This document shows positions 35,169-46,299 of a stretch of 64,000 nucleotides of DNA, piece after piece (position 1 is the stretch's first letter; each line of letters starts with the position of its first letter). Location of the stretch: contig SIJG01000155.1 in assembly GCA_023374025.1 (NCBI GenBank), forward strand, positions 58,776-122,775, in the 5' to 3' direction. Below the pieces are notes generated by a model, which saw only the letters and a program-made list of their open reading frames with translations, was not told the DNA's origin and ran no database searches. This DNA is from Heterodera schachtii (lineage: Eukaryota > Nematoda > Chromadorea > Rhabditida > Heteroderidae). A program made the position numbers and the translations under genes.

Positions 35169-36019
35169 ATGAATTACATTTTTATTATAATAATTGCTTT
35201 TATTCGTTTTTATTTTTGTTGCACCAAAGAAAATGTGATAGAAATTGTCCAGCATAAAACAAGTAATTTTTTAATTTTTTATTGTTTTAATAATCATTTA
35301 TAATTTAAGAGCCTTCCCATCTCTCGGTTTTAATTAATGGACAAAGTAGGACTATTAAATTTAAATAAAAAAATATTTTATATTTTTATGAACAGAGTTT
35401 GACTTTGACAAGTTTGGTGCTCATGTTTCGGATTATCGTGCTGACCGAAATGATTTAATTGACAAACCAATGTTAGTAAATGTTTAAATTATTCCGAAAG
35501 TTTTCACTAATTAAGGGCAATGAATTTTTTTAAAATAAATCTTCTATAAACAAATTCAAAATGCCACCTTATTAAAATTTTCTTTTGAACACAATAAGGA
35601 ATCCCATAAACTATTTAAAAATTTACTATTAAACCCATATTCAATTTTAAACATTTAAAAGGGAATGCAATTCGATGGCCTTTTTGGAAGCAAAAAATGA
35701 TCCCATGTTGGTGTTTGACGAATTGATGTTCAAATGGTTGGCATTCTCAGAAGCAGATAATGTGGCAAAAACATCCAGCACCCAAACCCCCTCATCCAAT
35801 GGCACAATTAGAACTGTGGATTTTGTGATTGATTTTGTGATGAATGTGGCCAATGTGGACACATTTCTTTGGCCAAAATTGTTGTACGGTATTGACGAGC
35901 TGCGCAATCAGTACAATAGCAGTGGTAGCAATGATCCGCAGATGCCCTCATTATGCTTTGCGTATGATAAAAGCACTCGCAAAGTTTGGCTTTCCAAAGG
36001 CATAATGTCATGCTTATAA
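35169..36019 (+). CDS. Secreted 187-aa protein of unknown function, intact copy 3
   Basis: Exons are 35169-35262, 35310-35345, 35396-35471 and 35662-36019. All introns are GT-AG and phases match, giving 187 residues. Residues 1-18 (MNYIFIIIIAFIRFYFCC) form a hydrophobic signal peptide with cleavage likely near 18-20. The mature part includes FDFDKFGAHVSDYRADRNDL, FLEAKNDPMLVFDELMFKWL and FVIDFVMNVANVDTFLWPKL. Cysteines are few, so it is not a typical disulphide-rich secreted toxin. No domain is recognised. A secreted, duplicated, fast-changing gene in a plant-parasitic nematode could be an effector, but that is inference only. Copies at 12974 and 23003 are broken. Confidence 0.75.
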
Positions 36020-36765
36020 GAGAAAAGAGAGGATCGTTGTTTTTTTGAAAGTTTATTGGAGACTGTCGTGACCTTTATTTAGATGGTATTCATTATTTTT
36101 TATCTTTTGGTAATCTAATCATTTTTTTAAATTAGTGATTATTAGTAAAGCCTTAAATTATTGTATTTGTAGAATGTAAATATTTAAAAAAATAATAATT
36201 TTGTTATAAGCCACGCGGAAAATAAGATTTTCATTTTCCCCAATTTGATCAACTAGCGAATTTTCATTTTGATTATATTGTTGAATTTTTTTTTTTGATG
36301 TTCATCACTTTCAATGTTTGGTCGGATTTTGACGGAAATATTTCCAGTATATTTTCGATAACTAGGAGCTTTGATTTAAAAAATCAACTAAGATGGAGAC
36401 GGATCGGAGGGCCTGCTGGGCAACAGATGGAAGGCTTGACAACTTTATAGTGATCCGTTTCTAAAATATTCATTTTAAAGAGAGGTTATTATAAATGTGT
36501 TAATTAAGATATGAAGGAGAATTTTTGGGTGAACTTTTGTGCATTTTTGGTCTTTTGATTAATTGTGATTCGAAAATCTCGGCCGTTTTCATGACGATGT
36601 TCAGTTGGAACTAGGGTTGGTCGGGACCGGGAATTTTGACAAAAACCGGGACCGGAAATTTTCGGGTTGAAAAACCGGGACTTTTTGGCTGGAAAAACCG
36701 GGAAAAAACCCGGGAATTTCCCGGTCCCGGTCAAAATTTGTCAAAACCGGGACTGGGTACTCAGT
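36020..36765. other. Duplicate of 23847-24815, shortened
   Basis: Near-identical to the second block except for a deletion of about 200 bases around 36512, and it includes the CCGGGA fold-back element (about 36615-36765). No gene. Confidence 0.55.
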
Positions 36766-37118
36766 TGGCTTGACATTGGTCCTCCTCCGGCCTCAGCCCA
36801 TTATTACGCATTTGGTGGCGGTCCTCGCATTTGCATTGGCATGCGATTTGCACTTTTGGAGGAGAAAATGGCACTTGTGCGACTGTTGGGGCGCTATTCA
36901 CTGGCCAAAACTGAGCAAACGGAGGTGACGAAAAGGGCAAATTGAAAAATTAATTATAATTAAAAATAAAATTTAATTATAATTAAAAATATTTAATAAT
37001 TTTTTAAAATTCATTTTAGAAATTGCTGAAGGTCAATTCGCAAGTTGTGCTTAATCCTGGCGCAGTGATGGTACATTTGAATTTAAGAGAAGAGAATTTT
37101 GAAGAAAAATCAAATTGA
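36766..37118 (+). pseudogene. Cytochrome P450 C-terminal exons, copy 3
   Basis: The first exon, to 36924, retains [19 protein letters not shown] with the haem Cys. The last exon, 37020-37118, joins in phase 0 and ends EEKSN after a one-base change relative to copy 2 alters the terminal residues. As in copy 2, only the tail is present. Its retention of open frame in both blocks means that either duplication is recent or the parent gene is nearby outside the window. Confidence 0.72.
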
Positions 37119-37943
37119 CTGAATTTGAGGAAGATTTGTAATAAATTTATTAAAATATTTCACACAAAATGTTTTTATGTAAAAGATATTTATAAAAAAT
37201 TCAGTGAATCCTTTAAATTTTGATACTTTCTCGACAATAGTCGTAATAAATAATTAAGAAAATTGATCTAAAGCAACCAACTAAATTTTGCTTTTAGTAG
37301 GGCATGAAATTATATGGAAATCCATATTTTTTTCCTGGACTATGGGAGGCCTGAAACGCACGAAAAACATGTTTTTAGCTTGGTTTGAAGCTTCTAGGAT
37401 GGGTTTCTATATCCATATTTTCCATATTTTTCCATATTTCGCGATTTATGTCCATATTTCCATATTTTTCCATATTTTCGCATTTTTGTCCATATTTGGG
37501 ATTTTTTCCAAAAAACCTCTATTTGAACGGCCCTTATAAGCTAAAACCGGAAAATTTTTCCGAAAAAGACTTTTTTTTGCAAAATTTTGTCGAAAAAATT
37601 GATTAAATTTAAAGTTTCTTAAAAATTGATTAATTTATGTCAAAAATAAGAAAAAAATGGAAAATTTTTTTTGGTCGGTTTTCTCTAGAAATTGCTTTTT
37701 TTTCTTCTTTAACGAATTCTTATACCATACTTAGCCATTTTAGATGTATTTTACTAGAATTTAATGAATTTTAAGAAAATTTTGAAAATTTACCCCTAAA
37801 TTTGAAAAAATTTATGTCCATATTTTGCAATTTTATGTCCATATTTTGAGATTTTTGCAATTTTATGTCCATATTTCGCGATTTGTTGTCCATATTTTAT
37901 GGCCATATTTTACGATTTTATGTCCATATAATTACAGGCCCTA
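37119..37943. mobile_element. MITE with TGTCCATATTT arrays at block 3 edge
   Basis: The element runs from about 37298 to 37943. Its ends are TAGGGCATGAAATTATATGG and CCATATAATTACAGGCCCTA, imperfect inverted repeats. The interior contains CCTGGACTATGGGAGGCCTGAAACG, shared in inverted form with the element at 59764-60410, and many TGTCCATATTT units. The homology of block 3 to block 2 stops exactly at its left end. I could not find a clean target duplication. Confidence 0.65.
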
Positions 37944-38469
37944 TTCATTACCGTCGGTTCATTTTTGTCGCAATTAGCACAATTTTCCAAGTCCGAATGA
38001 TTTCGTCGTCACAAAGGGTAATTGCAGAATTATGTATTGCGTTAGAAACTTTTATTTTTACAAATGCGAAGCAAAACGAAAAAACAAACATTTTTATAGT
38101 CATGAATAGAGCCCGGATTTTAGAAATGCTAAATTTTCCCCGTCAGAGTTGACCAACCTTTAATTTTTCTTTTAAAAAATTGGCTCGAATTCACAAAACA
38201 GATCATTTTTTTACAAAATCTTTGTTTGCATCATGATTTAGATTATTTTTTTTATACGAAAATTAAAAAAAATTTAAAAATGGTTTAAAAAATTGGAAAA
38301 TTTTAAGTTTTTAAGTGTGCGATCCGCGACCGCGAGATTTTTCTGTCCGCGCCCTACCCCTGGTTTTACCCTCGAAGTCGGACTTTCCACTCTTTATTAT
38401 CACACTCTTATCTCATTTATCCCATTCATCCCCGCCCCTTTCCGTTCCCTTCACATTTTACTTCCGACA
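37944..38469. other. Relic of an F-box-gene 5' flank
   Basis: Positions about 37948-38118 (minus strand) are homologous to the start of the F-box gene at 53851 and to the sequence at 58165-58262. This includes the ATGAACCGACGG equivalent of its first exon. No later exons follow. It preserves the arrangement before a 4-kb element inserted at 53913. The rest to 38469 is unassigned. Confidence 0.6.
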
Positions 38470-38477
38470 GTGATCAG

Positions 38478-38861
38478 TAGGGATCAATTTTCGATTTAGA
38501 GCGACTTTTTAGCAACTATTTTTAACTATTTTCGCTTATGAAATTTTTTAGCAACTATTTTGGCTTGTGAAATTTAGAAAAAAAAACTATTTTTTCAACT
38601 ATTTCTGCTTTTCAACAAAAAAATTATTATGAAAAAAGTAATAAAAATTCAAAAATACACCCCCAGCAATCGACTTTTCAAAAAGCAAAAATCCTGGCCA
38701 TGATTTGCCGGACAATGAAAAATTTTACGCCAGAAAATCTTCAAATGTGTTTAATTTACAATTATTCAACCGAAATAGATAAAGAATGAGTCAATTTTTG
38801 ACATGTTTTTCCAATAAGGTACCTATTTCGCGATTTTTAGCACCTAAAAATCCGTTCCCTG
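38478..38861 (+). mobile_element. hAT-like MITE, 384 bp
   Basis: An 8-bp target duplication GTGATCAG lies at 38470-38477 and 38862-38869. The ends are TAGGGATCAATTTTCG and CCTAAAAATCCGTTCCCTG. The interior has TTTTAGCAACTATTTT-type repeats, which recur at about 58255-58450, 59030-59130 and 62220-62310. No transposase frame. Confidence 0.8.
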
Positions 38862-38869
38862 GTGATCAG

Positions 38870-40700
38870 TTAGTTAGTCGTAAGTCACAGTCGAGTCGTT
38901 AACCCGGATTCGTTCCCCAAATCGTCCTCCCCGTTTATTAAAAAATTACATCGCTAAATTTGGAACTTTTTCGCCACTATTTTGCCATTTTTTTTCACTA
39001 TTTAGTTAATTATTTTGGCATTTTTTGCCACTAAAAATCCGGGCCCTCGTCATGAAGAGAGGGAAATGTTTTTGTACCTTTTTGTTTATGTGTCATGAAT
39101 TGAATTTAGTCAGTTTATTTTTAAAAGATTGCTTCTTTTATTTATTTATTTCTTTTTATAGATTCAAGATTAAATGGATTAATTTTTGTAAAATTTACAG
39201 TTCCATTTTTTGATTTTATAATTAGGGCTGGGAATTTAAGTCAAAATTTTTATTTGATTTTTTTTCTTTTTACTACTTTTGGGGTTTTTATGACTTTTTC
39301 TCACTTTTAAGGCAGCATTTGAAATCCATTAAAAAATGCCGAAAAATAAATCGTTCGACAGTGAAATGGTAATTGAAATTCATATACAATTGAAAATATA
39401 ACCAAAATTAACTTTTTTGATTAAGTTATTTGTTTTGCTGGCTAAAAAGGGTTAATAAAATTTTTATTTGCTTATTTTGAGATTTTTTGTGCCTAAAAAC
39501 GAAGCCCTGCTGATAATATATGTACAATCTAATAAATTAATTGTCCATTCCGGCACCAACCTTTTTTATTAATTTCCAAAACAAAAAAAATTTTCAATAT
39601 AAATCAAAATAACAAATAAAAATCAATATATGAATTAAAAAATATATTCAATGTGGGATTGAAAAGGCGGATAAAGATGTTTTCATCAATTTTAAAGAAC
39701 ATAAAACATGTTTCTTCTGCAGATTTGGCTAAAATCAGAATTTATTTAAATGAAATTTATGAAAAATATTTTGTGAGATTAAAAACCAAATTTATTTTGG
39801 TCGTATTCTCATTTGGACATTTAAAAATCCTCATTTTAAATCCTTAAATAATAATAAAATAATTTGTCCTAATTAGTAATTACTACTTGCTCCGCTTTGA
39901 ATGCTGTTGTTTCCCCGTTTCTTCTAAGCAACACACAAAATGTCCGTGCCGTGATGTCGGCCCCCATTTGAAGAAGCTTGTGCCATCCTACAGAATTTTT
40001 TAATCATTTTTCACCAATTAGAAAATATGAAAATACAATGAATGAGTCATTTGCAAAAGACATTGTCGCAGGTTTGCTGCTGCGTTTCACCGCAGATTCT
40101 GTAGCAGCTAAATTGAACAAAAACTAATGAAAAATAATCAGAAAAACTAAAATATTAAATTACAAATCATTAAATTATATTATTTAAACTAAATATTGCC
40201 ATACAATTGATGCGTTATACAACACATGGTCAATTATTATTATTATTATTATTAACAATAATTATGTCATTAATTAACTATCTGACAAACTAACACATTG
40301 TCTGTGACGCAACACTGGTGAAGCAGAAGATCTAATTAAATTAAATTAAATTTAGGTAAAAAAATTATCTTTCAAATATTAAGTGATTTTTTTAAAATGG
40401 ATTTTCCGAATTTCTCTCAAGATTGTTTTCGCCTCTCTCATTCAAAAAATCAAAAAAAAAATTTTTTTTTTTGAAGAATTAAAAATATATTTAATCAAAT
40501 TTAGAGAGTAATTAAAAAAATTTTTTGTGAAAGTTTAATTTTAAACAAATTTTATAATAATTTTGTGTGATAGAAAATAGAATTATATAAAGAAAATTTT
40601 CTATTTTATTTATATTTTAAGAAAAATTTGAAGAAAAAAAAACATTGAAAAAGATTTTTTAATTCTCTTCATCCTTCAAAATTTTCTTGAATTTTTGAAA
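38870..40700. other. Gene-poor AT-rich region with a duplicated patch
   Basis: An AGGGCTGGGAATT to GAAGCCCT repeat spans about 39225-39515. Positions about 39540-39850 are homologous to 61680-62040 (AATTGTCCATTCCGGCACC and following). At about 39870-40090 the minus strand has short open stretches (TARTFCVLLRRNGETTAFKA) that could be an old exon. No complete gene is seen. Confidence 0.4.
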
Positions 40701-40751
40701 TGAGGCTAAGAAGTGGAGGGGAGGCACGCAGAAACGACCATTTTTACACTT

Positions 40752-41018
40752 TTACAAAACTACAAAATAAACGCAAAAATTCGTACGTTTCTTCAACTCT
40801 TCGGGCGGCACATGCGGCACGGCACAACTGCTGGAGGCAGCGGTGGCACGACAAACTGTTTGTTGTCCATTTCTTTGCACCTTTTTTACCAAATTGGCAT
40901 TGGCATGAAATGTGTTCTTTTTGTTGATAACTCTTTCCGTCAATTCCTCATCATTTTGGTACACATCCTTTTCGGGAGTTACAGAACATCCCCAGCAGGG
41001 GATGAAAATAGGCACCAA
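40752..41018 (-). CDS. Possible exon of unknown protein
   Basis: Minus-strand open frame of 88 codons containing CWGCSVTPEKDVYQNDEELT, HANANLVKKVQRNGQQTVCR and VPHVPPEELKKRTNF. Its base composition is richer in GC than the flanks and its amino acids are not low complexity, which suggests coding. No family is recognised and exon borders are uncertain. Confidence 0.4.
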   Translation of the reverse strand: MVPIFIPCWGCSVTPEKDVYQNDEELTERVINKKNTFHANANLVKKVQRNGQQTVCRATAASSSCAVPHVPPEELKKRTNFCVYFVVL

Positions 41019-41039
41019 AAAATTGCAAAAAAGGCATGA

Positions 41040-41402
41040 AAATAAGCATGTAAAGAATTTTTATTAAGGATTTTAAGGGAGCAAAACACGTAAGAGTTAA
41101 TCAAAAAACTTAATGTTGTTCATTTAAATCATTATTAATATTTTAAATTTGTTTTCGAATAAGGCAAATTTTTTAAACGAAAAATTTTTATCAATAAAAA
41201 AAATTAAAATTCGACGATCAATTTTTGACAAAATGTTTCAATTCTTAGGGGTGTACTTTCTGAAAGTTTTTTCTGGTCTTTTCTTAGGAATGTTTTTTCC
41301 CGATTTTATTGCATTTTTAATGGAATTTTTTGGAAAAAAATGCCAAAAAAGGCCTCAACATCGGTCTCTAATTATAATAAACAATAATTGTGTCCATTAA
41401 CT
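41040..41402. repeat. Dispersed repeat related to 55031-55666 element
   Basis: Shares AAGGCATGAAAATAAG, GAGCAAAACACGTAA, TCTTAGGGGTGTA and the terminus ATCGGTCTCTA with the complete element at 55031-55666. The left end is not clear. Confidence 0.6.
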
Positions 41403-41414
41403 AATTGACAAACT

Positions 41415-41600
41415 CACGCATCATGCAGTGTTGAGTGATTCCAGAACTACAGCTCCAGCATCCAACACATGTTCTTTGATGTCCTCCCATGCTTTTTCAA
41501 TTGATTGGCCAATCTGAAAGGGTGTGGTGGTGCCGTTATTTCTCCGTTTTGAAAGCAAAGCGGAAGAAGCGATCGTTTGATTTAAATAAGAGATCGGCCC
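41415..41600 (-). CDS. Possible C-terminal exon of unknown protein
   Basis: Minus-strand open frame ending with stop at 41421: TIASSALLSKRRNNGTTTPF, then IEKAWEDIKEHVLDAGAVVL and ESLNTA. It looks amphipathic and coding-like. Upstream in the same frame it runs into the minisatellite (VFDLGLDF repeats), which is unlikely to be translated. The exon border is probably near 41590. Confidence 0.4.
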
Positions 41601-41689
41601 CTGGACCTGGATGGATCTAGCTAGGCCTTGATTTTTCATAAACCTGGATTTTCGTGGGTTTTTATCAAGGAAATCCAGGTCCACGTATA

Positions 41690-41905
41690 ACACGAAATCC
41701 AGGCCCAGGTCGAACACGAAATCCAGGCCCAGGTCAAACACGAAATCCAGGCCCAGGTCGAACACGAAATCCAGGCCCAGGTCGAACACGAAATCCAGGC
41801 CCAGGTCGAACACGAAATCCAGGCCCAGGTCAAACACGAAATCCAGGCCCAGGTCGAACACGAAATCCAGGCCCAGGTCGAACACGAAATCCAGGCCCAG
41901 GTCTA
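41690..41905 (+). repeat. 24-bp minisatellite
   Basis: About nine tandem copies of AACACGAAATCCAGGCCCAGGTCG with single-base variants (GTCAAACACG in two units). The unit is a multiple of three, so an eight-residue repeat, VFDLGLDF on the minus strand or NPGPGRTR on the plus strand, is produced in open frames. I see no other evidence of translation. Confidence 0.9.
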
Positions 41906-41959
41906 CCTAACACGGAATTCCGGTCCAGGTCCAAAGTTTGGTGTTTTCCCGAAAATTAA

Positions 41960-44147
41960 AATTAATAAACAAGTCTCGCTGCGGATCACAAATCAGTGTG
42001 TCTCCTGTATATTTTATTTGCCGTACTTTAATGTAAAAATGAAATTTGAATGAGTTTCAGGGACGGGGTTCGAATTAGGCAAAATGAGTGCCAGATTCAT
42101 TTCACGAGACCTAAATTTGTCCAAAAAAAATTAATTCAACTTCCATATAATTAATGAATTTCCGTATCAAAATTTAAAAAAGTGCCAAACTTACATTTTT
42201 GTAGAAGTAAGTTATGACCGAAAGAAAGCTTCCGGCGTACGCGTACTCAATTTGCAGGGTAATCACCAAATTGACAAAATGACCAAATGTCGAGACATTG
42301 TTTTTTGTGTATTTGTATTTTGGCAATTATTCTAAGAAATTATGGTACTTTTCCGTTTTGTGACCCGCCCCTGAAATTTTCAAATAAAAAGTAATTTCTA
42401 GGGTAATTTGGGGTGCTGATCACGAATTGATTTTTTCGCAACTCGGGAATATTTTTTTACGATGATTAGAGTAAGCCTAGCATGCGCGAAATTAAAGGGA
42501 GAAAGTCTCTGAAGGGTAAGAAATTGATAGCACTACGTGCATTAGGTCGTTTTGTTACACTTTTGAATTTTGTCGAGAATTAAATTTCCTATTTTTTGTT
42601 CGAGTCCGGGTTCGGGTTTCGATTTCGTCAAAATGGATGTCATAGCCGTTTCCAGCGACCTTGAAAACCCCTATAAATTTGTTTTCCTTTAAATTTATGA
42701 ATTTCGAATTTTTGTTCGAATTCGGGCTCGGGATTCGAAATTTTGAAAAATAAATGCCATATTCGTGATCAGCGCCCCAAATTACCCTAGAAATGACTTT
42801 TTATTTGAAAATTTCAGGGGGGTCACAAAACGGAAAAGTACCGAAATTATTTTAAATATTATTTTCATTATTAAATTGGACGGAAAAATTTTTATGGTTT
42901 TTTTGAAAATAAATTTATTAATGAGCAAAATGAATGATTAATAACAAAATAAATGGACAGAATGAAAACAGTCCCAATGATTTGTGATTAAATCGGATTT
43001 CGCTGATTCATCAAAAAATGCACCACAAAAAGTGCGTTTCCTAATGAAATTGACTTAATTATCATAAAGTTAAAAAAATATATAATAAATAAATTTAAAA
43101 AAATAAATAAAAATTATTTACTTTTTGAATTATTTGACTCAATTAGTTAATTAATTCAGGTGATTTATACGACAATTATCATATTGCAATAAATAAACAA
43201 ATATTCTTGGTTATGATAAGACCACAATACAGTAATTTTGCTTATAAATACAGTACTCTGGAATTCCGAAGGCCAAAAAATTCACCGAAGTCCGGCCTAA
43301 AAAGTCACAGAAATACATTCCACCACCGTTTGTTGGGTGCTTGATGTTGATGTGCCCTGCGGCCATTGGGTGCAATAAATTGCTGCTTCGTTAATTTTCT
43401 TTCTGATCAGTCCGAAATTTGTATTTTTGTTTCAGTTTGAGTTGGCCAATGGCAAATTAATTACGGCCAAATGATGATAAAAAATGAGAATAGAAAAACA
43501 TATTATTTTGCTTTCATTGAACAAAAGTATGTCCAACATAAATGATGGAGAAATCAAACAAAAATACATACAAAAAAAGAAAGTGCTTTAATTAATATGC
43601 AAAAGTGCAAAAGGCATAGCCTGTCCACAAGAATCATATGCTTTTTTGATATCCCCGAAAATGAAAATGCATGAGCTTCAAATTTTAGTTTCGAAAGATT
43701 AACTAAATACAATTCTGGAGAGAAACCAAGATAATCTTTGGCATAATAAAAGTTCGACCATATTTTTAAAATTATTTTTTATTCATAGCCATAGCAGTTA
43801 ATTCATTTCGACTGGAATTGTATGAATAAACATTTGTTTAAGTTTTTTCAAATTGTTTCCTTGCGCAAATTTTCCCAATATTTGTAAGAAGTTTGCCTAA
43901 GAAAGTCAACCCCCCCCCCCCTTAATGAGAGCTCCTCCCTCCCCTCCACCCCAACAGAATAAAATAAGTTTTGTATAAAAATAATTATAGACTTAATGAA
44001 ATTAAATTAATGCACTATTAATAAGCCAAAAATAATGAAATTAATTACGGCATTATCAATTTTTTGGCAAATTCGATTCAGTTTTCCAGTAGGCACTTAT
44101 TTATTTTTAAAAAATTATAATTGAAATGTGCGAAGTCGACGAACAAT
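41960..44147. other. Gene-free region with MITE
   Basis: AT-rich, with a run of C at 43911-43922 and no coding exon recognised. It contains the element at 42344-42842. Confidence 0.5.
42344..42842 (+). mobile_element. Non-autonomous TIR element, 499 bp, 8-bp target duplication
   Basis: The ends GGTACTTTTCCGTTTTGTGA and its complement are followed by about 90 more bases of near-perfect inverted repeat. Perfect 8-bp flanks GAAATTAT lie at 42336-42343 and 42843-42850. There is no coding frame. Confidence 0.9.
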
Positions 44148-44151
44148 TTAA

Positions 44152-44451
44152 CACACCGAGTCAAAAAACGAGACATGTGTTTCTAATTCATCAAATTGTT
44201 TAACATTTACTTAGAAAAAGCTTCTCCTGATCAAGAGCTTTCGAATGATACTAACATTGTCCAATTTGGTTGGCAAAAATTCAAAAATAATTCCCAAAAA
44301 TCGTCTTTTTTAATATTTTGGACAAAAATAAATAAAAACATTTTGCACAACGGACTCGAACCGCCCTTGGTCCCTTTTCTATCTTACAAAAACCACTTCG
44401 CGACACATGCATTTACTTTTTGAACTGGGAGCCCAAAATTGACTCGGTGTG
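44152..44451 (+). mobile_element. TTAA-flanked TIR element (piggyBac-like MITE), 300 bp
   Basis: The inverted ends CACACCGAGTCAA and TTGACTCGGTGTG are perfect over 13 bases and directly flanked by TTAA on both sides (44148-44151, 44452-44455), the piggyBac target. An internal GATCAAGAGCTTTCGAATGATA is shared with the composite element at about 54130 and 57220. Confidence 0.8.
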
Positions 44452-44751
44452 TTAAAGATCAAAAGTGAATTTGAAACTGAAGTCAAATTTGCCTCTTTGC
44501 GTTTTGGAATTCGGTTGAAGAAAACAGATGAAATCTGTGAAAATTAACACCTTTGTAAAATTTTCAACTTAAAATTTAAGCCACAAACCAAGACGCATTG
44601 AAACGAGCAGTAAGCGCTTCAACATCTTAAAATTTAAAAAATTCTATTATTGAATTTGAAAATAAGACGAAATAACAAAGGACCATTCAATTTAGGGCTG
44701 GGAAGAAAATGATCAGTTTTCCCCATTTTCTGAGATATTAATGGAACTTAC

Positions 44752-45269
44752 ATATTGCTGCTCGCAATGTGTAATCCGCATCTTGTCTCTCATTGATGGC
44801 CTGCTTCAACGCCAACAATTGTTCATGAAAAACATTGAAATTGTAATAGCTTGTCAATGTTTGGCACAACTGCGCTTGTGTCAGGCCAGTGGTGAATGGC
44901 AATCCCACTTCGCGCGCCAGATCTGTAAATTTTTTGCTCAATTATCATGACTTTAGTTTATGATACCCATGTATAAACTAGCTTGGCAACACTCGCCCCC
45001 CAATTCCCTGACGTTTCCAAATTCCCATGGAAAATTTTGAAAAATTTAGTGATTTTTAAAAAAAATTTCAAAAGTAGAAAAATTTTTCTGATTTTCTTAA
45101 AATTTTCTGCTTTTATTTTCTTTAAAATTTTCTGGCTTTTTAAATTTTCTAAATTATAAATTTTTTAATGAATAAGTAACTTACCACCGATGATCTGGTA
45201 CAAAACAGTGCGGTTAACAAAAATGACGGCGGCCAAAAGATGCCCAATGGCGATATTAAGTCGTGTGGC
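44752..45269 (-). CDS. Two internal exons of an unknown gene
   Basis: Exon 45269-45185 (hydrophobic: LNIAIGHLLAAVIFVNRTVL) joins in phase 1 to 44922-44752 (DLAREVGLPFTTGLTQAQLC, then HEQLLALKQAINERQDADYT), which has a good GTAAGT donor. Both acceptor and donor sites are canonical. The product would have a membrane-like helix and then a helical soluble region. No start, stop or family is recognised. Further exons should lie on both sides, with the upstream ones perhaps at 45.6-46.3 kb. Confidence 0.55.
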
Positions 45270-46001
45270 CTTAATTAATTTTTTTATAACCGATAATAAA
45301 TTTTGACAAATTTTATTCGTACCAACTAATAAAATTTTTTAAGCCAGTCATGTTGTTTCCCCAATAAAAAATTATCAAAAATTGAGGAAACCCTTGTTAT
45401 TCCCCAACGAGGTTTTAATGGCAGGAAAATAATTAACTCGTAAAACAATTCAGCAGGCAAAATATTTTTTTTATTTTTTGTCATTTTAAGTAAAAAATGA
45501 TTTATTTCATTAGAGCAAATCCAGTTTCGCTTTTGCTAGAAGGCATTTTGGCGTTTATTGTCCACGCAAATTTTATTTGCGGAACTGTCAGCAAAGAAAA
45601 TAATGACCCAATTTAAATAATATATAAAAATTACTGATGTGGCGAAGTTCATCATTTAGGGATTTTGTTAAAAGAAATCTAATGAATTTAAATTGAAAAA
45701 TTAAAAATGAATGGAAAGGATGGCTTCTAATGTTAGATTTAAATTCATCGGCCATTCGAAGGGTGATCAAATTGCTTTCGTTGGTTAACAGAAATTTTCC
45801 CACATTCCTTGGCCGTAACGGAAGGATGTGTTGATAAAATCTTTCAGTCCATTTGATTGCTTTTGTTACAATAATTATAACGTCAATGAATAATGGACGC
45901 AAAAAAATTTTTTAATTTAATTTGTTAAAAAATAAAACCAAAAGAAAAATATTAAATTTAACGCAATTCCTGCGACCAGGTCACATAAACTCTAGGTTCA
46001 T
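45270..46001. other. AT-rich, possible exon on the minus strand
   Basis: A 104-codon minus-strand open frame (45588-45902) contains TERFYQHILPLRPRNVGKFL and LTNESNLITLRMADEFKSN. It could be coding, but it has no recognised domain and splice sites are ambiguous. Confidence 0.3.
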
Positions 46002-46296
46002 TCACATTTTTAAATTTTCACTAACGGCATCTGTCGGCACTAGCGATGAATGAGTTGTTGTGGCACCAGTGCAACTCCTTGGACCAGCGTTCTGGTCGCG
46101 CGCGGCATTGGCGAGGCATCGTAACGGGCGGGCAACACACGCATTTTGCCAAGATGAGAAAAGGCCCCAGAAACAATTGGCACTCAAATAGACCTGTTGC
46201 AATCACAGATCGGCTGAAAATGGAAGAACATAATCCATTGATCACATCACCCAAACCGCGAGGCTCCGGCCTACACCAACTTTCGAATTGACTCAA
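46002..46296 (-). CDS. Possible exon, frame unresolved
   Basis: A GC-richer block on the minus strand after a good acceptor (CCATTTTCAG, about 46220). Two frames are open over most of its length. One reads SVIATGLFECQLFLGPFLIL, another VYLSANCFWGLFSSWQNACV. It may be an upstream exon of the gene at 44752-45269. I cannot choose the frame. Confidence 0.3.
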
Positions 46297-46299
46297 AAC

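Noticed and set aside
41421..41959. VFDLGLDF and NPGPGRTR repeat proteins
   Set aside because: Both come from a 24-bp minisatellite whose length is a multiple of three; no start, splice or conserved copy supports translation. Only the non-repeat part at 41421-41590 is kept as a possible exon.
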